The notes under the pieces were generated by a model that saw nothing but the letters and a program-made list of their open reading frames with translations, did no database searches and was not told where the DNA came from. A DNA stretch of 64,000 nt from a candidate division WOR-3 bacterium (GTDB taxonomy: Bacteria; Hydrothermota; Tepidihabitantia; Tepidihabitantales; Tepidihabitantaceae), in NCBI GenBank assembly GCA_013177935.1, contig JABLXZ010000002.1, positions 124,001 to 188,000 on the forward strand, in the 5' to 3' direction. The number at the start of each line of letters is the position of its first letter. The first letter of the stretch is position 1. The position numbers were made by a program, and so were the translations under genes. Shown here one piece after another: positions 8,839-17,128 of this stretch.

Positions 8839-10017
8839 TTACGGGCTCAGCGCATTGCCGGTATTACGGTTGTCGTGCCGGGACCTGGGCCAGGATGAGT
8901 TTGCCAGCCCAGAACTGTTGCCTTCAAAGGCAAAAAGACCGCTACCACTCGCGACATAAACCGTGCCGTCCGCGCCGATTGCCGGTGCCCCCACCGCAAA
9001 CACCACGACATTTCCTAATGGATAACGCCATTTCAGATTGCCCTCACTGTCAAACGCACCTTCAACGGTGTAAATTGTGCCCTCAGAATCAATCGTCAGG
9101 TCATAAGCCTCCTGCAAATAATTGGTGGTCTGTTTTGTCCAGCGCACCTGTCCGGCTGGAGAAACCGCATATAACCCACCCCTTTCTGTGTCGGTGGCGC
9201 TGCCCAGATAGATTGTGCCATCAAGCCCAATCACCGGCGTGCCGACATTAATACAGTTGCTGTCAAGCACGGTGCAGACCCAGCGTAAAGCGCCGTCTGA
9301 AGTAAACGCCATAAGATTGCCCTGAAAGTCCAACCCGGTGCCGAAGACATAAACCGTACCATCTCCACCGAGCGCAATCCGGTCTTCGGTATGAATCAGG
9401 GGTGCCATATCTGCCGTCCATTTCACGGTGCCATCCGTTTTCAGGGCAATCAGGTCGTGGTCGGCACCAATGTAGATGGTGCTGTCTCCATCAACCACCG
9501 GAAAGGTGATACAGGAGCCGCCACCAACATAACGCGTCCAGTTTAAACTCCCGGCTGGCGAAAGAGCATAGAGCGATTCCGGCGCATACACATAAATTGT
9601 GCCATCCGCACCGAGCGCAGGTGTGCCGCAAATCGTTGGGAAGTCCGTTTTAATCGGAAACCGCCAGCTGACCGTGCCGTTCGGGTTGATAGCGTAAAGA
9701 TTGCCATCCGCGGCAAAAATGTAGATTGTGCCATTCGCGGCGACGACCGGCGAGATGAAGATGTTGGACGGATGATAGAACACAGTATCGGGCAAACCGA
9801 GCCGCCATTTGACCGTGCCATCCGGATTAAATGCGTAAAGGGTGTCCTTTTCACTGAACGCGTAGATGGTGCCATCGTTACCAATTGCCGGTGAGTTCAT
9901 AAATGCCGCACCAGTGAACTGCCATTTTATCTTGGGCGCCGGCTCCTTCTCACCACAGGCAAGAAGGGTTAAAACCAGCCCCGCGAAAACGGTGCCTGTC
10001 CTAACCCATCGCAACAT
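8839..10017 (-). CDS. PQQ-like beta-propeller lipoprotein
   Basis: The 392-aa protein starts at ATG after GGGAGG. The signal ends LTLLAC, a clear lipobox. The mature part holds about eight blades with the pattern 'GxDGTIYxxxxxxLYAxxPxGxxxWxx' (for example IGNDGTIYAFSEKDTLYAFNPDGTVKWR). This is the PQQ-like/BamB-type propeller signature. The BamB family binds partner proteins at the outer membrane. Here the repeats are unusually regular, so a scaffold role is as likely as BamB function. It has no FlgD-like domain. Confidence 0.75.
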   Translation of the reverse strand: MLRWVRTGTVFAGLVLTLLACGEKEPAPKIKWQFTGAAFMNSPAIGNDGTIYAFSEKDTLYAFNPDGTVKWRLGLPDTVFYHPSNIFISPVVAANGTIYIFAADGNLYAINPNGTVSWRFPIKTDFPTICGTPALGADGTIYVYAPESLYALSPAGSLNWTRYVGGGSCITFPVVDGDSTIYIGADHDLIALKTDGTVKWTADMAPLIHTEDRIALGGDGTVYVFGTGLDFQGNLMAFTSDGALRWVCTVLDSNCINVGTPVIGLDGTIYLGSATDTERGGLYAVSPAGQVRWTKQTTNYLQEAYDLTIDSEGTIYTVEGAFDSEGNLKWRYPLGNVVVFAVGAPAIGADGTVYVASGSGLFAFEGNSSGLANSSWPRSRHDNRNTGNALSP

Positions 10018-10032
10018 TTTTCCTCCCTTTTA

Positions 10033-10440
10033 TTACCGCGGGCGCTCTTTAAGCAAGTCCCGGATTTCGGTTAAAAGTTTCTCCTCGTTTGACGGCGCGG
10101 GCGGTGCCGGTGCCTCCTCCTGACGCCGCTTAAGCAGGTTGATTGGCTTAACAATGGCGAAAAATATCGCCAGGGCGATGAGCAGAAAGTCAATGATGGT
10201 CTGGATAAAACTGCCGTATTTTAACACGAGCGCCGGTTGGTCCCCGCTCGCCGCCTTTAGGGTAATCGCCAGATGGGAGAAGTTCACGCCACCCAGAATC
10301 AAACCGATGGGCGGTAGAATAACATCGTTCACCAAAGAAGAGACAATCTTACCAAACGCCGCGCCGACGATGATGCCAACCGCCATATCAATCACATTGC
10401 CCCGCAGGGCAAACTCCTTAAACTCCTTTAAGAAACTCAC
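10033..10440 (-). CDS. mscL: Large-conductance mechanosensitive channel MscL
   Basis: The 135-aa protein starts at GTG (10440), placed by AAAGGAGGTG just upstream. The open frame extends 35 codons further, but those residues do not resemble MscL. It begins [33 protein letters not shown], the conserved amphipathic N-terminus and pore-lining TM1. A second membrane segment lies around 85-105 and a charged C-terminal helix ([17 protein letters not shown]) follows. Length matches the family (about 136). It is a homopentameric inner-membrane channel that relieves osmotic downshock. Confidence 0.95.
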   Translation of the reverse strand: MSFLKEFKEFALRGNVIDMAVGIIVGAAFGKIVSSLVNDVILPPIGLILGGVNFSHLAITLKAASGDQPALVLKYGSFIQTIIDFLLIALAIFFAIVKPINLLKRRQEEAPAPPAPSNEEKLLTEIRDLLKERPR

Positions 10441-10477
10441 CACACCTCCTTTTGGTTGCACTAAACCGCCACAACTG

Positions 10478-10506
10478 ATTATCTTACCATCAGCCCCAAA
10501 TGTCAA
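10478..10506 (-). promoter_or_regulatory. mscL promoter
   Basis: On the minus strand TTGACA (10506-10501), a 17-nt spacer and GATAAT (10483-10478) precede the GTG at 10440. The roughly 30-nt leader carries the Shine-Dalgarno site. It is back to back with the lexA promoter. Confidence 0.65.
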
Positions 10507-10530
10507 ACCACACCCATCTAAAGATTTTTC

Positions 10531-10559
10531 TTGACAGGTGAACAATCGTTCACTATAAT
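10531..10559 (+). promoter_or_regulatory. lexA promoter with SOS operator filling the spacer
   Basis: TTGACA (10531-10536) and TATAAT (10554-10559) are both perfect consensus hexamers 17 nt apart. The spacer holds GTGAACAATCGTTCAC (10538-10553), an inverted repeat containing GAAC-N4-GTTC, the SOS-box consensus of Gram-positive-type LexA. Repressor bound there would block RNA polymerase directly, so lexA-dinB should be autoregulated and DNA-damage inducible. The predicted +1 is about 10566, the A of the ATG. Confidence 0.85.
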
Positions 10560-10565
10560 TGGGTG

Positions 10566-11150
10566 ATGGCAGAGAAGGTGAACTTAACCGAACGCGTTCG
10601 CCGGCTTCAGGAGTTTTATCTCAGGCACCAGCGGATGCCCTCCTATGCGGAAATCGCCCGGCTCCTGAACCTGCGCTCAAAAAATGCGGTGTTTCGGCTT
10701 GTTGAGAAGTTGCGCCGCCTGAACATCCTCGACAAAGACGCCACAGGCCGGCTTATCCCCAAAAACCTTGCCGCCCCAATCAAACTCCTCGGCACGGTTG
10801 AAGCCGGGTTTCCTTCACCCGCGGAAGAAGAACTGCTCGACCGGGTGTCGCTTGACCGCTGGCTTGTCACCAACTCCGCCGCCACCTTTCTCCTTAAAGT
10901 GACCGGCGACTCAATGTCCGGTGCCGGCATTCTGCCCGGTGATACGGTTTTGGTGGACCGCGCCCCGGCCCCGAAAAACGGCGACATCGTGATTGCCGAA
11001 GTTGATGGCGCCTGGACGATGAAGTTCTTTTATAAAGAAGGTGGTAAAATCGTCCTGCGTGCCGCCAACCCCAAATATCCACCAATTAAACCCCGCCGGG
11101 AACTGAAAATCGGCGGTGTCGTCACCGCGGTCATCAGGAAGTACCGATGA
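10566..11150 (+). CDS. lexA: SOS repressor LexA
   Basis: The 194-aa repressor has an N-terminal winged helix (residues about 5-67) and a C-terminal S24 autoprotease domain. Visible are the cleavage site Ala80-Gly81 in EAGFPSPA, the nucleophile Ser116 in GDSMSGAGI and the general base Lys153 in WTMKFF. On RecA activation it self-cleaves and derepresses SOS genes. ATG (10566) is chosen because the predicted transcript starts there and there is no Shine-Dalgarno site. GTG (10563) is an alternative. Its stop overlaps the dinB start as ATGA. Confidence 0.93.
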   Translation: MAEKVNLTERVRRLQEFYLRHQRMPSYAEIARLLNLRSKNAVFRLVEKLRRLNILDKDATGRLIPKNLAAPIKLLGTVEAGFPSPAEEELLDRVSLDRWLVTNSAATFLLKVTGDSMSGAGILPGDTVLVDRAPAPKNGDIVIAEVDGAWTMKFFYKEGGKIVLRAANPKYPPIKPRRELKIGGVVTAVIRKYR

Positions 11151-12391
11151 AAAATCTGCCCCTTCTCGTCCACGACTGGGATAACGCCATCCTCCATATT
11201 GACGCCGACGCCTTTTTTGCCACCTGCGAACAGGCGACCAATCCGAGCCTTAAAGGCAAACCGGTTGTGGTCGGCAGGGAACGGGGCATCGTCACCGCGG
11301 CAAGTTATGAAGCAAAAAGCCGGGGCATCAGGCGCGGTATGCGCCTCAGTGAAGTTAAAAAGTTGTGCCCGGATGCGGTCCTCATCACCTCGGACTACGA
11401 GAAGTACAGCCTGTTCTCGTTCCGCCTGATGGAAATCCTGCGCCGCTTCTCACCGCTCGTTGAGCCCTATTCCATTGACGAAGCGTTCGTTGACCTCACC
11501 GGCTTACGCCGGCCCTTTCATGCCTCCTATCACGAACTGGGCTTAAAGATAAAAAGCACCATCACCAATGAACTGGGCATCTCGGTATCGGTGGGCATCA
11601 GCCTGACCAAAACCCTTGCCAAAGTCGCCTCCCGGCACCAGAAGCCGGATGGTCTCACCGTAATACCAGGCAGAGAGATTCACCATTACCTCAGCCGCCT
11701 GCCCGTTGGTGAAGTGTGGGGCATCGGTCCGAACACCGCTGCCTGGTGTGCCAAATTAGGGATTTACACCGCGCTTGACCTTGCCCGCAAACCCGCCGAT
11801 TTCATCCAGCGCTACTTCTCCAAACCGTTTTACGAAATCTGGCAGGAGTTAAACGGCACCATCGTATATCCGGTGAAACCCGAGCCCAAAACCACCTACC
11901 TCTCCATCAGCAAAGCCCGCACCTTTCCGGCAACATGCGACCGCCTGACCGTACTTGCCCATCTCAGCACCAACCTTGAAGACGCCTGTTTCAAAGCCCG
12001 GCGCTATCAACTGGCACCCCAGCGACTTATTCTTTTTCTCCGCACCCAGGAGTTCAAGGAGTGTGCGGTGGAGTTAAAGTTGACGACACCCAGCGCCTAT
12101 CCACCGCTCCTCACCCCTTTCTTTGAGCAGGGGTTCAACCAGCTGTTCCAGAATGGGGTCTGGTATCGCCAGACCGGTGTGATTCTCACCCATCTTGTGC
12201 CGGTTAACCGGGTCCAGCCCAGCCTGTTTGACGACCCAATCCGGCTTGAAAAGATTGCCCGCCTTTATCAGGCGGTTGACCGGCTTAAGGTCCGGGAAGG
12301 TGTTACCGTCCTCACCGATGGCCTTGCCCCGGGCACCACCGCATCATCTCAGGACCGCCTCTCAATCCCGGTGCTCAAAATCCGGGTATAA
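11147..12391 (+). CDS. dinB: DNA polymerase IV (Y-family translesion polymerase)
   Basis: The 414-aa protein contains the Y-family palm motifs ILHIDADAFF (Asp19, Asp21) and YSIDEAFVDL (Asp111, Glu112). The thumb HhH region (VGEVWGIGPNTAAWCAKLGI) and a C-terminal little-finger domain follow. It copies past damaged bases with low fidelity. The ATG overlaps the lexA stop codon, so the two are translationally coupled and under the same SOS operator. A C-terminal clamp-binding motif is possible around QPSLFDD, which resembles QxxLF. Confidence 0.93.
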   Translation: MKNLPLLVHDWDNAILHIDADAFFATCEQATNPSLKGKPVVVGRERGIVTAASYEAKSRGIRRGMRLSEVKKLCPDAVLITSDYEKYSLFSFRLMEILRRFSPLVEPYSIDEAFVDLTGLRRPFHASYHELGLKIKSTITNELGISVSVGISLTKTLAKVASRHQKPDGLTVIPGREIHHYLSRLPVGEVWGIGPNTAAWCAKLGIYTALDLARKPADFIQRYFSKPFYEIWQELNGTIVYPVKPEPKTTYLSISKARTFPATCDRLTVLAHLSTNLEDACFKARRYQLAPQRLILFLRTQEFKECAVELKLTTPSAYPPLLTPFFEQGFNQLFQNGVWYRQTGVILTHLVPVNRVQPSLFDDPIRLEKIARLYQAVDRLKVREGVTVLTDGLAPGTTASSQDRLSIPVLKIRV

Positions 12392-12394
12392 AAC

Positions 12395-14014
12395 CTAACC
12401 CGCTCGCAACCGGTGCAAATTACGCACCGTCTCCTCGACCATAAAACCGGCAAGGAGCAAAAGGGCAACCGCAATCACCCCGAGGGTGAACTTGTGCCCG
12501 GTGAAAAACTTAATTGCCAGAAGCGCGAGCGCACCGGTCGTCACAAGGAGCATAAAAATCCCCGGGATTAAGGTGTACAGGCTCGGTTTGCCCCGGCTGA
12601 AAAGCCAGGCGGTGACCACAAGCAGCGCCAGCGCCGCCACCAGTTGATTCGCCGCACCAAAAACCGGCCAGATTGACTGCCAGGCACCAAACGCCAGATA
12701 GGTTGCCAGTCCAATCACCACCAGCGTGTTAAAGAACATATTCTTCATCGGCTTTATCCCCAGCCGTTCGCCAAAAAGTTCGGTGCCGATGTAGCGGGTG
12801 ATTCTCGTTGCGGTGTCAAGGGTTGTCACAATAAAGGTCTTGAGCATCGTAATCCCGATGAACATCCCGAGCCCGCGCAGAATCGGCTGGGCGATAACCC
12901 CGTAGCCCTTACCAAACGCCACAATCCAGTTCCCGCTCCGGACCAGTTCCGGATAAACCAGACCCTGAGGACCACCAAACCAGTGCAGACCTGCGGTCAC
13001 ACAAACCACCGCCAGTACCGCCAGCACCCCTTCGGTCAGCATTGCGCCGTAACCAATCTTCTTTGCATCCCCCTCCCGGTTCAACTGCTTGGATGTCGTG
13101 CCGCTGGCAACAAGCGAATGGAACCCGGAAATTGCGCCGCAGGCGACCGTCACACAGAGCATCGGCAAAAGATACCCCTCACTACCGGAAAACCCGACAT
13201 ACACCGGGGTCTGAATCGGCGGATGGGTCAAGAGCAGTCCCAGAAACCCAACCACCATCCCAAAAAGCAGAACAAAAAACGACAGATAGTCCCGGGGCTG
13301 GAGAATGATATTCACCGGCAGAACCGATGCGGTTCCGGCATAAAAAATCAAAAGCGTGAGCAGCCAGCCGTGATAACTCCACCTTATCGGAAAGTGCAAA
13401 CCGGCAACAATCAACAGGAAAAAAAGCACCATCCCGATCGCGGTTGCCACAACTGAATTCACCCGCCAGCGATAAAGCAAAAGCCCGACAAAGACCGCCA
13501 AAACAATAATCCCAAAGGTCGGCAGGACAATCTCCGGTGTCGTCTGTAGCGTCTTTGCCGCGGAAGCAGCAAACACCGCAATCACCAGAATCAAACACAG
13601 CCAGACAAAAAGGGAAAAAATCAATCGCACCCGCGTGCCCAGCAACTTCTCCGTCGTATCGGCGATTGACTTACCATCGCTGCGCAAAGATACCATCAAA
13701 CTGGCAAAGTCGTGCACCCCACCCACAAAAATTGAGCCGATCAGAATCCAGAGCATTGCCGGGCCCCAGCCCCACACCGCACCAGCAATCACCGGACCAA
13801 GAATCGGTCCGGCACCGGCGATTGAAGAAAAGTGATGGCCAAAAAGCACCAGCCAGTTCCTTGCCGGTACATAGTCAACCCCGTCGTAATGGGTGTGCGC
13901 CGGCGTCTTATTCTGCGGATTCATATCAAACAGTCGCGCCAAAAGCCCGCCGTAAAACCGGTAGGCAAAAGCAAAAACCACAACCGCGCCCAACATCAGA
14001 ACCAGTGAACTCAC
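12395..14014 (-). CDS. cstA: Carbon starvation protein A (CstA/BtsT-type transporter)
   Basis: The 539-aa protein starts at GTG after AAGGAGG. It has about 14-16 hydrophobic segments and the family-specific N-terminal region NWLVLFGHHFSSIAGAGPILGPVIAGAVWGWGPAMLWI with FVGGVHDFASL. Family members import peptides or pyruvate across the inner membrane under carbon limitation. It is shorter than E. coli CstA (about 700 aa) but typical of the short form. It converges on dinB with 3 bases between stop codons. Confidence 0.92.
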   Translation of the reverse strand: MSSLVLMLGAVVVFAFAYRFYGGLLARLFDMNPQNKTPAHTHYDGVDYVPARNWLVLFGHHFSSIAGAGPILGPVIAGAVWGWGPAMLWILIGSIFVGGVHDFASLMVSLRSDGKSIADTTEKLLGTRVRLIFSLFVWLCLILVIAVFAASAAKTLQTTPEIVLPTFGIIVLAVFVGLLLYRWRVNSVVATAIGMVLFFLLIVAGLHFPIRWSYHGWLLTLLIFYAGTASVLPVNIILQPRDYLSFFVLLFGMVVGFLGLLLTHPPIQTPVYVGFSGSEGYLLPMLCVTVACGAISGFHSLVASGTTSKQLNREGDAKKIGYGAMLTEGVLAVLAVVCVTAGLHWFGGPQGLVYPELVRSGNWIVAFGKGYGVIAQPILRGLGMFIGITMLKTFIVTTLDTATRITRYIGTELFGERLGIKPMKNMFFNTLVVIGLATYLAFGAWQSIWPVFGAANQLVAALALLVVTAWLFSRGKPSLYTLIPGIFMLLVTTGALALLAIKFFTGHKFTLGVIAVALLLLAGFMVEETVRNLHRLRAG

Positions 14015-14034
14015 AATAGCCTCCTTATCCCATA

Positions 14035-14062
14035 TTTATAACCCTCTTCATAGTAATGTCAA
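14035..14062 (-). promoter_or_regulatory. cstA promoter
   Basis: On the minus strand TTGACA (14062-14057), a 16-nt spacer and TATAAA (14040-14035) precede the GTG at 14014. The short leader contains AAGGAGG. Confidence 0.6.
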
Positions 14063-14123
14063 GCAATAGGAAAGTGCGCAGCAATGGTTGTCGGAAATGT
14101 CCTTTGCCTTTGTGAAATGTTTT

Positions 14124-15413
14124 TTACTTTACCTTTCTGAGGATAACAATATACTCATAATTCATTGTGGCATCTGTAAGCCCAGCGATATTACTGGGAC
14201 TGTTCCTTTTCGGCATCCTTTTGTTGGGAATAGCCCTTATTATCGTTTTGATATGTTTGAAACCGGCCCTTTCAAAAAATTCTCTTGTTATTTCATCATT
14301 AGGAATTTCTACACCCTTAACCCTACGATTCCCAACGACATAACCTACAACCCCGCCCTTTTTTACAACCGTAGAAACATTTTTAATTGATTTCTCGTAA
14401 TCTATATAAAAAGAAACCACATCATTCACCCTTTTTTCGTCTATTTGAGCAATCTTAAATAACACATTGTCAAGTGGTGCAAAATCAAAATACCTGAATT
14501 CTGCCTTTCTTGCTCCTCCCATAGACTGTTTATCAACTTCTTGCGCTTCCACGAACCCCAACCACTGATTGCTCAACCTTGAAAACTGCCCATAAGCCAC
14601 AGTAGTTTTAGAATCGCCATAAGGTGGTGACGTTACAATTATGTCCACACTCTCTTTTCTAAGGATATCATAAGGAACTCCTTCAACAGTGTTGAAGTCA
14701 TGGATTTCTGAATCTGCACCAGACTTTTTTAAAGAGATGTATTCAGCCATCCCATTTCTATTTCGAAATAGTTTCTGACTCATTATAGCCAAAACATCGG
14801 GATTGAATTTTTCTATTTGTTCCTGCGTCATCCGATATAGTTTAAACTCGCAATTTCTTGTCAGGGATGTTTCTCTTATCGTTTCGCTAAACGCCACCTT
14901 GAAAAAGTCTTGTACATCCCGGTTGTTCATTTCCTCGATGTATTCTTTTATCACAGCAAGCCAATGTTGAGTCTCTTTTTTAAACCAATAATCGATATTT
15001 TTAAAGCGGGGAATTTCGGGGTTGATATTGGGGTTCCCTAAACGGTTTTCAAACATAAAATTATAGAAATCATTAAGATGGCAATCCAGCACTGCCAAAG
15101 GAATGACTGTCGTCTTGACCTTTGCTATTAAGCGGGCTAATGGATTGATGTCCGTTCCAATGGCGTTTATACCCCGCAAATTGGCCTCAACCAATGATGT
15201 CCCAGTGCCACAGTATGGATCAAATAAAAGCCGGGCGCCTTTCCCAAACTCGTCTAAAATCCGCCCCGCAACTTGAGGAATCATCATCGCCGGGTAAGGA
15301 TGAAAGCAATGGGTATATTGCTTTGTATTTGCGGTTAAAAAATCCCAAGTTCCGTCACGGTATTTTTTAATTGCCGCGGGCCTTATTTTAGATAAGCTGG
15401 TTGCGGGATTCAT
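14124..15413 (-). CDS. DNA methyltransferase (TSPPY type, probably N4-cytosine) of an R-M system
   Basis: The 429-aa enzyme has the AdoMet-binding motif I DPYCGTGT (residues 65-71) followed by VEANLRGINAIGTDINP, and the catalytic motif IV TSPPY (261-265). The order I then IV is the gamma-type arrangement. TSPPY is typical of m4C methylases. It would protect host DNA from the adjacent MvaI/BcnI-type nuclease, a family whose known members cut CCWGG or CCSGG. Its start overlaps the end of the nuclease gene by 26 bases. Codon use is A/T-rich compared with both flanks, which suggests horizontal acquisition. Confidence 0.85.
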   Translation of the reverse strand: MNPATSLSKIRPAAIKKYRDGTWDFLTANTKQYTHCFHPYPAMMIPQVAGRILDEFGKGARLLFDPYCGTGTSLVEANLRGINAIGTDINPLARLIAKVKTTVIPLAVLDCHLNDFYNFMFENRLGNPNINPEIPRFKNIDYWFKKETQHWLAVIKEYIEEMNNRDVQDFFKVAFSETIRETSLTRNCEFKLYRMTQEQIEKFNPDVLAIMSQKLFRNRNGMAEYISLKKSGADSEIHDFNTVEGVPYDILRKESVDIIVTSPPYGDSKTTVAYGQFSRLSNQWLGFVEAQEVDKQSMGGARKAEFRYFDFAPLDNVLFKIAQIDEKRVNDVVSFYIDYEKSIKNVSTVVKKGGVVGYVVGNRRVKGVEIPNDEITREFFERAGFKHIKTIIRAIPNKRMPKRNSPSNIAGLTDATMNYEYIVILRKVK

Positions 15414-16089
15414 AAAGATTTACCAAGTCTTGTTCTTTGATCCGGAATGCCGTACCTCTATTTCTTACAGCGCCGTTTTCTTTTAAATGCATCCTAAGGT
15501 CAATGCCAATCAACGAATTTTTAAAAGCGCTTATAATGCTCCGCGAAGTCGGGTTTTGTAAAATATATGCTTCATTATAATGAAAATATTCCCTGCCTTG
15601 TTCTACTTTTCTGTCCGCCATGACAATCAATAACCTACTCATCTTTGCCATAAATTTCCCTACTATAACATATACATCCCAAGTCGCAATGACTGTCCCG
15701 CTCTCTCTAACAATGAGGTCTACCGTATTTTTAGTTTCATTTATATTTAAACTTAATCCCTGCGGTATAGGTCTCCTAAAAAATATAGTATTTTTTAAGG
15801 CGTATCTACCTCTTTCATCAACATACCCGAATCGCTCAATAAGGTCTCTTTGATTCACGCGCCAAACGCCTTTGTTGAAAGTAAACAGCGTAATTAAAGA
15901 CTGGGAGTCTTTTCTAACGGTTTTTATCTCCACTCTACCACCTATATCAGGAATCGGAATATTGTTTTCAATTACTCCAAAAAGTGTCTCAAATGTATAA
16001 CCAATCCCGGTCGGTCCTTTTCTTAGAGATTCGACAAAACCTCTATCTCTTATTTCCTGTAGTCTCCTTACCACGTTTCTTAATTGCAC
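15388..16089 (-). CDS. MvaI/BcnI-family type II restriction endonuclease
   Basis: The protein is 233 aa if started at GTG (16089), which has AAGGAGG 5 nt upstream. An ATG at 16113 would add 8 residues. It contains GPTGIGYTFETLFG then IPDIGGRVEIKT, the D-x5-E-x-K active site of the MutH-like MvaI/BcnI family (Asp56, Glu62, Lys64 counted from the ATG). Known members act as monomers that nick each strand of a short CC(N)GG site. The actual specificity here is not readable. It is transcribed ahead of the methylase in the same AT-rich island. Confidence 0.75.
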   Translation of the reverse strand: MQLRNVVRRLQEIRDRGFVESLRKGPTGIGYTFETLFGVIENNIPIPDIGGRVEIKTVRKDSQSLITLFTFNKGVWRVNQRDLIERFGYVDERGRYALKNTIFFRRPIPQGLSLNINETKNTVDLIVRESGTVIATWDVYVIVGKFMAKMSRLLIVMADRKVEQGREYFHYNEAYILQNPTSRSIISAFKNSLIGIDLRMHLKENGAVRNRGTAFRIKEQDLVNLYESRNQLI

Positions 16090-16099
16090 CCTTTCCTCC

Positions 16100-16306
16100 T
16101 TAATTCGCGACATCTTTCCTATGGTAATAATTAGCTGTACATATCTCGATAAACTTACCTAAATAATTAACATGTGCATAATTCTTGACATACAAAGCAC
16201 CCATTGTCTTTTTAGAAATACATTCATAATTAATCTGATTGTTTTTTCGGGGTCGCAGGTCTGTGAAATAAGAAAAGTCTTTAAATACATTCTCTAACAT
16301 GCTCAT
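16100..16306 (-). CDS. Small ORF at the head of the R-M operon, unknown function
   Basis: A 68-aa ORF ends 10 bases before the preferred nuclease start, and the nuclease ribosome-binding site lies around its stop codon. It is basic and Tyr/Asn/Lys-rich with AT-rich codons like the R and M genes. No helix-turn-helix is evident, so a classical C (controller) protein is not supported. It has no Shine-Dalgarno site. It could be a small regulator, part of the nuclease transcript leader or a non-coding frame. Confidence 0.35.
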   Translation of the reverse strand: MSMLENVFKDFSYFTDLRPRKNNQINYECISKKTMGALYVKNYAHVNYLGKFIEICTANYYHRKDVAN

Positions 16307-16681
16307 AATAAATATATAAAAACATAAACCAAAGTCTATCTCTTCCTGTATAGAAAAAATTAATTCCCGCTGCCTCTTTCTGGATGAATAAGGTGAAAGG
16401 ATGTATTAAAACAATGCCCTGCTGGGGCTCCGAAGCCTAAATATATTTTGCTCTCTTTCCTTTCCTAATTACCGATAGGAAGGAGTAAAATACCTCGTTT
16501 ACAGCGGGATGATTTTAATATATCTCACTGTAACGCATTTTCATCCATTGCCATTTCCTCAACCGAAAAAACTGCGTGAATTTTTGGGGTTTTAAGGCTC
16601 TTAATGGTCGTAATGGAAACACGCCATCTCCAGCGGCAGGGATGGCGTCCGAAAAATCTGCCGCAGAAAGGAGGTGAAAGA
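16307..16681. other. Intergenic region between R-M island and 122-aa gene
   Basis: This 375-bp stretch is AT-rich at the left and contains no convincing ORF. A hairpin can form between 16459-16467 and 16476-16483 (TTTCCTA / TAGGAAG). A second inverted repeat, CGCCATC...GATGGCG, lies near 16622-16648. No T-tract follows either. A strong GGAGGTGAAAG at the right end serves the next gene. Confidence 0.5.
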
Positions 16682-17050
16682 ATGAGCGACCTGATGAAGC
16701 GCATCAATCGCTGGACGGTAAAGACCAGTCCGGATAAGGTGAAGGCAAACCTTGAAGAGTTGCGTCCTTCAATGCTCGCCAACACCCAGGCGGTTTTCCC
16801 GGAACTGGTGCAGATGGAAACCGAGACCAAACAGGTCCTGGACGGTGAAGGCGTTTCGGTAATCCAGTACCCGTTCTATCTCGCATTCGCCCGCGAGTTG
16901 TGGCGCAAGCGCCGGCAGGCAATCTCCGGTTCGTCTCTTGCCCGTGAGGCGCAGGTGCTGATTGCCAAATGGGAGGCGCGTGGCTTAGCGGTGTCGGTGC
17001 TGGAGAAAATCCGGACTCAGGTGTTTGACATCGCACCGTTCGGTCCGTAA
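16682..17050 (+). CDS. Conserved-looking 122-aa protein of unknown function
   Basis: ATG (16682) is chosen because of GGAGGTGAAAG 3-13 bases upstream. An in-frame start at 16604 lacks a ribosome-binding site. The protein is soluble and mostly helical (MKRINRWTVKTSPDKVKANLEEL; ELWRKRRQAISGSSLAREAQVLIAKWEARG) with no signal peptide or recognised domain. It is monocistronic: a perfect intrinsic terminator follows within 10 bases. The strong ribosome-binding site and terminator suggest high, independent expression. Confidence 0.6.
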   Translation: MSDLMKRINRWTVKTSPDKVKANLEELRPSMLANTQAVFPELVQMETETKQVLDGEGVSVIQYPFYLAFARELWRKRRQAISGSSLAREAQVLIAKWEARGLAVSVLEKIRTQVFDIAPFGP

Positions 17051-17057
17051 CCAACCC

Positions 17058-17089
17058 GCGGGTGGCTCTTTTGAGCCACCCGCCTTTTT
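17058..17089 (+). terminator. Strong intrinsic terminator
   Basis: Bases 17058-17068 (GCGGGTGGCTC) pair perfectly with 17073-17083 around a TTTT loop, followed by CTTTTT. It ends the 122-aa gene and insulates the aldehyde dehydrogenase promoter immediately downstream. Confidence 0.93.
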
Positions 17090-17094
17090 CGTCT

Positions 17095-17122
17095 TGACCG
17101 GTCGCTTCTCGGGCACTATCTT
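17095..17122 (+). promoter_or_regulatory. Promoter of aldehyde dehydrogenase gene, near-leaderless
   Basis: TTGACC (17095-17100), a 16-nt spacer and TATCTT (17117-17122) precede the GTG at 17129 by 6 nt. The predicted +1 coincides with the start codon. Confidence 0.6.
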
Positions 17123-17128
17123 TATTCC

